From Arthrobacter sp. (GTDB taxonomy: Bacteria > Actinomycetota > Actinomycetes > Actinomycetales > Micrococcaceae), in assembly GCF_031179385.1 (NCBI RefSeq), contig NZ_JAPSHV010000003.1:1-64000 (forward strand): a stretch of 64,000 nucleotides of DNA, in the 5' to 3' direction. The translations under genes and the position numbers were made by a program. Shown piece after piece: positions 56,244 to 64,000 of the stretch (its first letter is position 1; each line of letters opens with the position of its first letter). The notes beneath the pieces are model-generated. The model saw nothing but the letters and a program-made list of their open reading frames with translations. It had not been told where the DNA came from and did no database searches.

Positions 56244-58751
56244 TCACTCGGGAACGACAGCCTCGATCGCGGGCGGTGCATCCTCGATCTCCTTGGGTGC
56301 GCCGTGTCCGACGAAGGTGAAGCGAGCATCGTCGCCTTCGCCCTCGACGTCTACCGAGACGGTTTCGCCCGACTTCAGGTCTCCGAAGAGGATCTTCTCG
56401 GACAGCTGGTCCTCGATCTCGCGCTGGATGGTGCGGCGAAGCGGCCGTGCGCCCATCGCCGGATCGTAGCCGCGCGTGGCGAGCAGCACCTTGGCTGCGG
56501 GAGTGAGCTCGATGCTCATGCCCTTGTCCGCCATGCGCTTGCTCAGGCGCTCCAGGAACAGGTCGACGATCTGGATGATCTCGTCCTGTGTCAGCTGCGG
56601 GAACACCACGGTGTCATCAACACGGTTCAGGAACTCGGGGCGGAAGTGCTGCTTGAGCTCTTCCGTGACCTTCGCCTTGATGCGTGTGTAGCTCGTGTTG
56701 GTGTCGGTGCCCGACTGGAAGCCGGTCATGACGCCCTTCGAGATGTCCCGCGTACCCAGGTTGGTGGTCATGATGATCACGGTGTTCTTGAAGTCCACCA
56801 CGCGGCCCTGGCTGTCGGTCAGGCGACCATCCTCAAGGATCTGCAGCAGCGAGTTGAAGAGGTCGGCGTGCGCCTTCTCCACCTCGTCGAACAGCACCAC
56901 GGAGAACGGACGACGACGGACCTTTTCGGTGAGCTGTCCGCCTTCCTCGTAGCCCACGTACCCCGGGGGCGCTCCGAAGAGACGGGAAACCGTGTGCTTC
57001 TCGGAGTATTCCGACATGTCGAGCGTGATCAGGGCGTCTTCGTCGCCGAAGAGGAATTCCGCCAGCGCCTTGGCCAGCTCGGTCTTACCCACACCGGTAG
57101 GGCCGGCGAAGATGAACGAGCCACCCGGGCGCTTCGGATCCTTGAGGCCGGCACGAGTACGACGGATTGCCTGGGAGATTGCCTTGATGGCGTCGTCCTG
57201 GCCGATAACCCGCTTGTGCAGCTCCTCTTCCATCTTGAGCAGCCGGGAAGACTCTTCCTCGGTGAGCTTGAAGACCGGGATGCCGGTGGAGTTGGCGAGA
57301 ACCTCGGCGATCAGTTCCTCATCAACCTCGGCGATGTCATCGAGACCACCGGACTTCCAGCGGCGCTCCTTGTCCATGCGCTCGTCGTGAAGCTTCTGCT
57401 CACGATCCCGCAGGCGGGCGGCGCCCTCGAAGTCCTGGGCGTCAATAGCGGATTCCTTCTCCCGCTTTACCGAGGCGATGCGCTCATCGATCTCCTTGAG
57501 CTCCGGCGGCGCGGTCATGCGGCGGATACGGAGACGCGCTCCGGCTTCGTCGATGAGGTCAATTGCCTTGTCCGGGAGGAACCGGTCGGAGATGTAGCGC
57601 TCGGCAAGGTTCGCGGCCGAGGCGAGTGCCGCATCGGTGATGGACACGCGGTGGTGCGCCTCATAGCGGTCGCGCAGCCCCTTCAGAATCTCGATGGCGT
57701 GCGCCACCGAAGGCTCCTGAACCTGGATGGGCTGGAAGCGGCGTTCCAGCGCGGCATCCTTCTCAATGTGCTTGCGGTACTCATCCAGCGTGGTTGCGCC
57801 GATGGTCTGCAGCTCGCCGCGGGCGAGCATGGGCTTCAGGATGGAAGCCGCATCGATTGCGCCCTCGGCGGCACCGGCACCGACGAGCGTGTGGATCTCG
57901 TCGATGAAGAGGATGATGTCACCGCGGGTGCGGATCTCCTTCAGAACCTTCTTGAGGCGTTCCTCGAAGTCACCGCGGTAGCGGGAACCGGCAACCAGCG
58001 AGCCGAGATCCAGGGTGTACAGCTGCTTGTCGCGGATGGTCTCAGGGACGTCTCCGCGGACAATTGCCTGTGCCAGACCCTCGACGACGGCGGTCTTGCC
58101 GACGCCGGGCTCACCGATGAGCACCGGGTTGTTCTTGGTGCGGCGCGAGAGGACCTGCATCACTCGTTCCATCTCGAGCTCGCGGCCGATGACCGGATCC
58201 AGCTTGCCCTCGCGGGCGGCCTGCGTGAGGTTGCGGCCAAACTGGTCCAGCACCACGGAACCTGCAGGAGTGCCCTCCTGCTGCTGACCCCCGGACGCCA
58301 CGGGCTCTTTGCCCTGGTAGCCGGAAAGCAGTTGGATGACCTGCTGGCGGACACGGTTCAGGTCAGCGCCGAGCTTGACCAGGACCTGCGCCGCAACGCC
58401 CTCACCCTCGCGGATGAGGCCGAGCAGGATGTGCTCGGTTCCGATGTAGTTGTGACCGAGCTGGAGCGCCTCACGGAGAGACAGCTCAAGCACCTTCTTG
58501 GCACGCGGAGTGAAGGGGATGTGACCGGAGGGAGCCTGCTGGCCCTGCCCGATGATCTCCTGCACCTGCTCGCGCACCGCGCCCAGGGAAATGCTGAGAG
58601 ATTCAAGCGCCTTCGCAGCGACGCCCTCACCCTCATGAATTAGCCCAAGCAGGATGTGCTCGGTGCCGATGTAATTGTGGTTGAGCATGCGGGCCTCTTC
58701 CTGGGCCAGCACTACAACTCGACGGGCACGATCCGTAAATCTCTCAAACAT
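56244..58751 (-). CDS. clpC: ATP-dependent Clp protease ATP-binding subunit ClpC
   Basis: [52 protein letters not shown]; two Walker A motifs; UVR linker. Confidence 0.98.
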   Translation of the reverse strand: MFERFTDRARRVVVLAQEEARMLNHNYIGTEHILLGLIHEGEGVAAKALESLSISLGAVREQVQEIIGQGQQAPSGHIPFTPRAKKVLELSLREALQLGHNYIGTEHILLGLIREGEGVAAQVLVKLGADLNRVRQQVIQLLSGYQGKEPVASGGQQQEGTPAGSVVLDQFGRNLTQAAREGKLDPVIGRELEMERVMQVLSRRTKNNPVLIGEPGVGKTAVVEGLAQAIVRGDVPETIRDKQLYTLDLGSLVAGSRYRGDFEERLKKVLKEIRTRGDIILFIDEIHTLVGAGAAEGAIDAASILKPMLARGELQTIGATTLDEYRKHIEKDAALERRFQPIQVQEPSVAHAIEILKGLRDRYEAHHRVSITDAALASAANLAERYISDRFLPDKAIDLIDEAGARLRIRRMTAPPELKEIDERIASVKREKESAIDAQDFEGAARLRDREQKLHDERMDKERRWKSGGLDDIAEVDEELIAEVLANSTGIPVFKLTEEESSRLLKMEEELHKRVIGQDDAIKAISQAIRRTRAGLKDPKRPGGSFIFAGPTGVGKTELAKALAEFLFGDEDALITLDMSEYSEKHTVSRLFGAPPGYVGYEEGGQLTEKVRRRPFSVVLFDEVEKAHADLFNSLLQILEDGRLTDSQGRVVDFKNTVIIMTTNLGTRDISKGVMTGFQSGTDTNTSYTRIKAKVTEELKQHFRPEFLNRVDDTVVFPQLTQDEIIQIVDLFLERLSKRMADKGMSIELTPAAKVLLATRGYDPAMGARPLRRTIQREIEDQLSEKILFGDLKSGETVSVDVEGEGDDARFTFVGHGAPKEIEDAPPAIEAVVPE

Positions 58752-58869
58752 GAGACACACTCCTAGCTAACGCGTAATTCGATGCTACGTGCCGATGGAA
58801 GGCTTGTGGGGCGTGTTCGCCACAGGCGAGATAGCCCGGTGAGGCAGGAGTGCGTGCCCCGAGACCCAG

Positions 58870-59193
58870 CTAGCGCTGTGCGGCGCGGTATGCCTCGATG
58901 ATTTCCGAATTGACCCGTCCCCGCGAGGAAACGTTGTAGCCGTTCGCTTTGGCCCATTCACGGATTTGCGAGGCTTCCTGGTTTCTGGAAGCCGGTGCGC
59001 TCTGGCGCTGTTTCGGCTGGCTTTCACGCCGGCCTGCCGAGACATAGCTGGAAAGAGCGCTTCGAAGCTCCTCGGCGTGTGCCGCCGAAAGGTCTATTTC
59101 ATACTGCGTACCGTCGAGGCCGAACCTCACGGTTTCATCTGCCTCGCCGCCGTCGAGGTCGTCAATCAGGATGATTTTGACTTTCTGCGCCAC
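58870..59193 (-). CDS. lsr2: Lsr2 family nucleoid-associated protein
   Basis: MAQKVKIILIDDLDGGEADETVRFGLDGTQYEIDLSAAHAEELRSAL...IREWAKANGYNVSSRGRVNSEIIEAYRAA. Confidence 0.97.
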   Translation of the reverse strand: MAQKVKIILIDDLDGGEADETVRFGLDGTQYEIDLSAAHAEELRSALSSYVSAGRRESQPKQRQSAPASRNQEASQIREWAKANGYNVSSRGRVNSEIIEAYRAAQR

Positions 59194-59288
59194 GATAATC
59201 TCCTCAATCGGCCCCGGATCAGTATTCCAGAATAATTATCCTCCGCAATAAAGCCAAACGTCAAAGAGAAAGAATCGAACCTGAGTTC

Positions 59289-59471
59289 TTACTTCTCCTC
59301 GGCTGCGGCATCCTCTTCCGGTGGAAGTTTTGTTATTGCATTCTCCCGATTGGTCCGCTCCACCGATTCCGCTTCCCGCTCGGCCCGGTCCGCATTGAAG
59401 ATCGCCTTCATGACGAAGTAAAAGATGAGCCCCACTGCGAGGGATGGGAGGAGAACTGTCAAATACTCCAT
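59289..59471 (-). CDS. small conserved membrane protein
   Basis: MEYLTVLLPSLAVGLIFYFVMKAIFNADRAEREAE; sits between lysS and lsr2. Confidence 0.75.
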   Translation of the reverse strand: MEYLTVLLPSLAVGLIFYFVMKAIFNADRAEREAESVERTNRENAITKLPPEEDAAAEEK

Positions 59472-59474
59472 GAA

Positions 59475-60983
59475 TTAACCAAGCTCCGGCTTCAGCAGCG
59501 GGAATAGGATCGTTTCCCGGATACCGGCGGAAGTGAAAAGCATGACGAGTCGATCGATTCCCAGGCCGATTCCACCCATCGGCGGGGCTCCGTATTCGAG
59601 TGCACGAAGGAAGTCCTCGTCCAGTTGCATGGCTTCCTCGTCCCCGGCAGCCGCGCGCAGCGACTGCTCGGTGAGGCGCTCGCGCTGGATCACCGGGTCA
59701 ATGAGCTCGGAGAACGCGGTTCCCCTTTCCATCCCTCCGATAATCAGGTCCCAGGCTTCGATCAACTGAGGCTGATCCCGGTGAGGGCGGGCCAACGGCT
59801 GGGCAGAGGGCGGGTAATCGTAAACGAACGTCGGCTGCAACAAAGTGGGTTCGACAATTTCACTGAAAAGTTCGAGGACGAGTTTTTCCTCGCCCCACGC
59901 GGGATCCACCGAAATTTCCCGTTCGGCTGCGACCGCGAGGAGCGTTTGCTTCGGGGTTTGGGGCGTGATCTCCCGGCCGACGGCTTCCGAGAGTCCGGGA
60001 TAAACGCCCAACCAGCGCCATTCACCGTCGAGATCAATGGTGCCGGCCGGAGTCTCGATCTGCCTCGAGCCAAGGAGATCCGCGCAATTGAGGATGATCT
60101 CCTTCATTCGCTCGGCCATGACGAACTGGTCGGCATAAGCCTCGTAGCACTCGAGCATCGTGAATTCAGGGCTGTGCGTCGAATCAACACCCTCATTGCG
60201 GAAAATCCGGCCAATTTCGTAGACTCGGTCGATTCCACCGACGACGGCGCGCTTGAGATAGAGCTCCAGCGCGATGCGCAGAGTCATCTTCTGGTCAAAA
60301 GCGTTGACGTGCGTCTCGAATGGACGCGCCGCCGCCCCTCCATGGACGAGCTGCAGAATAGGGGTTTCAACTTCGATGTATTCACGCTGATGCAGGGTCT
60401 CCCGGATACTGCGCGTGATCATCGCGCGCGTCCGGACCATCTGCCGCGCTTCCTCCCGCACCAGCAGGTCGACGTAGCGCTGGCGGACCCGGGTCTCCTC
60501 ATTGACGCCTGCGTGCAGTGTCGGCAGTGGGCGCAGGGCCTTGGACGCCATCATCCAGCCGGAAGCCATGACGGAGAGTTCACCGCGCCGTGAGCTGATG
60601 ACCTCGCCGGTGACCTGCACATGGTCGCCCAGGTCGACGGTCGCTTTCCAGTCTGCGAGCGCTTCCTCACCCACAGCGGCAAGGCTCAACATGGCCTGCA
60701 GACGGGTACCGTCACCCTCCTGCAGGGTTGCGAAGCAGAGCTTTCCCGTGTTGCGCAGGAAGACCACACGCCCGACGACGCTGACGTTCTCCCCCGTCGA
60801 CTCACCGGCTTCCAGGTCAGCGAAGCGTTCGCGGATCTCAGCCAGCGACGAACTCCGCTCCGGCTTGACGGGATACGGCTCATCACCGCGCTCCAGCAGT
60901 CGGGCACGCTTCTCCATGCGGATGCGCATCTGCTCATTGAATTCTTCGGCGGAGAGGATTGGCTCAGTGGTCACGATATCCAA
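59475..60983 (-). CDS. lysS: lysyl-tRNA synthetase (class II)
   Basis: VVGRVVFLRNTGKLCFATLQEGDGTRLQ, FRNEGVDSTHSPEFTMLECYEAYAD, MGGIGLGIDRLVMLFT; TTG start (60983) or GTG (60974). Confidence 0.96.
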   Translation of the reverse strand: MDIVTTEPILSAEEFNEQMRIRMEKRARLLERGDEPYPVKPERSSSLAEIRERFADLEAGESTGENVSVVGRVVFLRNTGKLCFATLQEGDGTRLQAMLSLAAVGEEALADWKATVDLGDHVQVTGEVISSRRGELSVMASGWMMASKALRPLPTLHAGVNEETRVRQRYVDLLVREEARQMVRTRAMITRSIRETLHQREYIEVETPILQLVHGGAAARPFETHVNAFDQKMTLRIALELYLKRAVVGGIDRVYEIGRIFRNEGVDSTHSPEFTMLECYEAYADQFVMAERMKEIILNCADLLGSRQIETPAGTIDLDGEWRWLGVYPGLSEAVGREITPQTPKQTLLAVAAEREISVDPAWGEEKLVLELFSEIVEPTLLQPTFVYDYPPSAQPLARPHRDQPQLIEAWDLIIGGMERGTAFSELIDPVIQRERLTEQSLRAAAGDEEAMQLDEDFLRALEYGAPPMGGIGLGIDRLVMLFTSAGIRETILFPLLKPELG

Positions 60984-60993
60984 GGTTACCGGT

Positions 60994-61896
60994 TCAGCTC
61001 TGGACGCCCACCGGATCAGCCGCGAGCGGCTGGTTGTCGATGAGCCGAACACTCCCTACGCGGGCGGCGATAAGTGCCAGTCCGTCACCTGTGAAGGGCG
61101 TGTCCCGGCAGTTGAAGGCGAGCGGCTCCAGTGTTTCCGGATCCACCACCTCGAAATATTCCAGCTTCACCAGTGGCTGGCTTTCAACCAGCGCGACGGC
61201 GGAGTCCAGGTCGAGCGGCTCACACCGGGAGGCTCGCTCGGCCAGGAGCCGCAACGCGCGAGACAGGACGAGGGCGGCCTCTGATTCTGCCGTACTCAGG
61301 AACCGGTTACGGCTTGAGAGCGCCAGCCCTTCTGCGGAGCGGACGGTAGGGACCGCCCGGATCTCCGCGGCGAAGTTGAGGTCACGTGCCATCCTGCGGA
61401 TCAGGGCTAGCTGCTGGGCATCCTTCTGCCCGAAATACGCTCGATATCGGACATCAGCCGCGGGCCATGCCAGATGCAGCAATTTGGCGACAACAGTCAG
61501 CATGCCGTCGAAATGTCCCGGCCGGAACTCGCCCTCGAATCTCTCACCGAGCAGACCGGCAGACAGCCGGACCAGCGGCTGGCCGCCGGGATACATCTCT
61601 TCCGGTGATGGAGCGAAGATCAGGTCAACCCCGCAGTCTCCCAAAAGTTCGGCATCGGCTTCAAGCGTCCGCGGGTAGCGGTCAAGGTCGTTCGGATCAC
61701 CGAACTGCAGCGGGTTCACGAAAATGGTGGCCACAACGACGTCGTTCTCTTCCCGCGCGGCGCGGGCAAGCGCCGCGTGACCCTCATGCAGGGCGCCCAT
61801 GGTGGGAACGAGTCCAAGGCTGCGGCCGCCGGACGTCAGCAACTCGATGGTCGCCGCACGGAGTTCGGCTGCGGTGGAGATGATTCGTGGGCTCAT
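60994..61896 (-). CDS. panC: pantothenate synthetase
   Basis: [51 protein letters not shown]. Confidence 0.97.
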   Translation of the reverse strand: MSPRIISTAAELRAATIELLTSGGRSLGLVPTMGALHEGHAALARAAREENDVVVATIFVNPLQFGDPNDLDRYPRTLEADAELLGDCGVDLIFAPSPEEMYPGGQPLVRLSAGLLGERFEGEFRPGHFDGMLTVVAKLLHLAWPAADVRYRAYFGQKDAQQLALIRRMARDLNFAAEIRAVPTVRSAEGLALSSRNRFLSTAESEAALVLSRALRLLAERASRCEPLDLDSAVALVESQPLVKLEYFEVVDPETLEPLAFNCRDTPFTGDGLALIAARVGSVRLIDNQPLAADPVGVQS

Positions 61897-62837
61897 TCGG
61901 TTCCTTTCTGCCAGGACGATGTGAGGGCGTCGGTGATCGCCCGTGCCTGGTCGGCGCTGAGCAGGCCTCGATCAACCGCGCGGCGGGCGGTCACCTCGGC
62001 GAGCCTGATGTATGCGAGATGGATGTCTTCCGGCACGTCTGTGAGGGCTGCCGCGTGGGCTGCGACCGTTCCGGCGTCACCGCGCGCGACAGGTCCGGTC
62101 AGCGCACCCTCACCGCCGGCGAGGGCGTTCTCGAGCGAGGCCCGCATCAGGGGTCCGAGGAGCCGGTCCGGCCGCTCCACTCCTATGCTCGTGAGCAACT
62201 GGGTGGACTGCGCGGCGAGGGTTACCAGGTGGTTCGAGGCGTGCGCCAGCGCAGCGTGGTACACAACCCGGTCCTCCTCCTCGATGACCACAGGCTCTGC
62301 TCCCATCTCGACCACGAGCGCCTGCGCCACCGGGAGTATCGCGGCCGGTGCCGTGACGCCGAACGTGCAGTCAGGCAACCGTGTGAGGTCCAGGCTCATA
62401 CCGGTGAAAGTCATCGCCGGATGGAGGGCGAGCGGGATGGCGCCCAGGGCGCGCGCAGATTCGAGGACGGCCGTGCCGAACCGGCCGGAGGTGTGAGCGA
62501 CGAGCTGCCCCGGCTGCCAGGCACCGACCGCGGCGAGGCCGGAAACGAGTTCCGGGAGGGCGTCGTCGGGCACTGCCAGTAAAACGAGTTCAGCGCGCTC
62601 CACGATCGCTGGAATCTCAAGCACCGGGACGCCGGGAAGCAGGTTCTCCGCCCGCTCGCGGCTGGCTTCCGAAACTGCCGAAACGCCGACGACGGCGTGC
62701 TCAGCCGCGCGGAGAGCAGCCCCCAGTACTGCTCCCACCCGGCCTGCGCCGATGACCCCGACCCCAAGGCGGCCTGGCTTCCGGCGCGGCTTCTGCGAGC
62801 GGGAATCGGGACGGCCCGGAAATTCAGGAACGCTCAT
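61893..62837 (-). CDS. Rossmann-like/DUF2520 domain protein
   Basis: Start [41 protein letters not shown]...[10 protein letters not shown]. Confidence 0.9.
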   Translation of the reverse strand: MSVPEFPGRPDSRSQKPRRKPGRLGVGVIGAGRVGAVLGAALRAAEHAVVGVSAVSEASRERAENLLPGVPVLEIPAIVERAELVLLAVPDDALPELVSGLAAVGAWQPGQLVAHTSGRFGTAVLESARALGAIPLALHPAMTFTGMSLDLTRLPDCTFGVTAPAAILPVAQALVVEMGAEPVVIEEEDRVVYHAALAHASNHLVTLAAQSTQLLTSIGVERPDRLLGPLMRASLENALAGGEGALTGPVARGDAGTVAAHAAALTDVPEDIHLAYIRLAEVTARRAVDRGLLSADQARAITDALTSSWQKGTE

Positions 62838-64000
62838 GTGCTGGACCCTCCTGGTAGGTCGGCGGCGGAGGCATGACGGGAGTTTCGGGTGGAACGTTCG
62901 GTTCTGCGGCGATCTCCTCGGCCGGCACCGGCCGCATCCACTGCTCCGGGACACTGCGCCTGCGGGCCTCCGCGGCCCGGGAGGCCTGCTCATGGAAGAG
63001 TCGCCAGGCATCCTCCGCGGCGATCTGCTGCACACGGGGAGCTACCGGTCCCGGCGTGGTGTGGAAGATGAGGTCAGCGACGCCGAACCTGCGTGCCAGC
63101 GGTCCCTGGTGCAGTGCCAGCGACTGGGTCCGTTCATGAGGTACGACGGCGAGCTGCCGCCACCAGGCGCCGGACCGGGCCAACAACGCGGTGTCCGTCA
63201 CGGCCACACCATTTCGCCGCCAGGCCAGCGGGGCAATCAGGCGGGCCCGCTTGGGAGTGGTGATGAAACCGGCGTCGGAATCCCGTCCGGCGAGACCGGC
63301 GGAAAAGACCTCAACCGGAGAACCCGTTCCGGGATCGGGGAGCACAAGCGCCATCACCTGGAGGACCTCGTCGAGCGTTCCCACTGGCAGGAGCGTTGCC
63401 CGTGCCTGCGCCTCGCCACTGACGGAAGCACCATATCCGGCGACGTTCACGGTGACCTTGTACCAGCCCTTGAGGCGCCATAGCGGTGATTGCACCACGC
63501 CTACCGCCTGCACACGCCCGGGCGGCACGGTTTGGGTCCGCGTGTCGAGGAGACCGTAGCGGATCCGGATCCCGTCCGGCGAGATGGCCGCCCGGAAGTT
63601 GAAGCCGGTGTTCAGGACGTTCCAGTAGCCGCCAACGACACCGATGAGGATGGGTACGAGAGCTGCAAGCAGTGCGCCCGTATCAAGCACAACGGCGAAG
63701 ACCACCACGCCGACCAGTCCGAGCAACACCGCCACCGTATTGCCCGAGAGGACCGCCGACCCGATGACCCGCGCCGGCGTGAGGGCGAGCACCTCCCGTT
63801 CCGGCGCTTCGGGAATGTCCTGCGGATGCTCGGGGTCCACGACAATTCCTGCCGCACGGGCAAGGATCGTGGCGCGGAGTTTCTCGGCCTCACCCAATCT
63901 GAGGAAGGAGAGCCGCACTGCCGATTCGCCGGCGTCGGCCACATCGAACTTCAGCTCCGCGAGCCCGAAAACCCGCGCGAGAAAGGGCTGGACGACGTCG
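62824..64000 (-). CDS. PH domain-containing (YdbS/YdbT-like) protein, N-terminus beyond window
   Basis: NTGFNFRAAISPDGIRIRYGLLDTRTQTVPPGRVQAVGVVQSPLWRLKGWYKVTV; frame stays open (AELKFDVADAGES) to the window edge. Confidence 0.88.
   Translation of the reverse strand, partial: DVVQPFLARVFGLAELKFDVADAGESAVRLSFLRLGEAEKLRATILARAAGIVVDPEHPQDIPEAPEREVLALTPARVIGSAVLSGNTVAVLLGLVGVVVFAVVLDTGALLAALVPILIGVVGGYWNVLNTGFNFRAAISPDGIRIRYGLLDTRTQTVPPGRVQAVGVVQSPLWRLKGWYKVTVNVAGYGASVSGEAQARATLLPVGTLDEVLQVMALVLPDPGTGSPVEVFSAGLAGRDSDAGFITTPKRARLIAPLAWRRNGVAVTDTALLARSGAWWRQLAVVPHERTQSLALHQGPLARRFGVADLIFHTTPGPVAPRVQQIAAEDAWRLFHEQASRAAEARRRSVPEQWMRPVPAEEIAAEPNVPPETPVMPPPPTYQEGPAHERS

Noticed and set aside
56013-58643. 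876-aa plus-strand ORF
   Set aside because: Lies antisense to clpC; low-complexity Asp/Glu/Leu-rich shadow translation caused by high GC3 codon usage, no RBS or domain.

Overview
The window looks like a high-GC actinobacterial chromosome segment, probably Arthrobacter-like Micrococcaceae (inferred from gene content: Lsr2, ClpC, DisA/RadA, conserved actinobacterial hypotheticals). Most of it is chromosomal core and metabolic DNA. I saw no CRISPR array, prophage, transposase or integrase. Main blocks: a tRNA cluster Glu-Asp-Phe on the minus strand; a CDF metal transporter; an NlpC/P60 cell-wall hydrolase; a tandem universal stress protein; CopC; an NCS2 purine permease; a 3-hydroxybutyrate-type cluster (SDR, MHS transporter, divergent LysR); a spermidine-synthase-like protein; pta-ackA; azlCD; GH15; GDPD; DUF445; a fructose PTS operon (fruR-fruK-fruA-ptsH); a two-gene HTH/7TM-like membrane module; a phosphate uptake region (DUF47-pit convergent with pstSCAB); radA-disA; mutY; dhaKLM; an S9 peptidase; clpC; lsr2; lysS; panC; DUF2520; and a PH-domain protein that runs off the right edge. 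The most unusual signals are: (1) a 15-bp tandem array at the 3' end of the spermidine-synthase-like gene that repeats its last five codons including the stop (VLTD-stop x4); (2) a two-gene module of a tandem-HTH regulator and a seven-helix membrane protein with ATGA coupling, flanked by a bipartite hairpin and an opposite-strand promoter/RBS/sORF; (3) a hairpin-rich intergenic interval at about 33.58-33.77 kb that could be a structured RNA; (4) a two-hairpin leader in front of an orphan short Rossmann protein; (5) an 11-nt-spaced PHO-box-like repeat upstream of pstS. All calls were made by eye from sequence and ORF translations. No database search was run.
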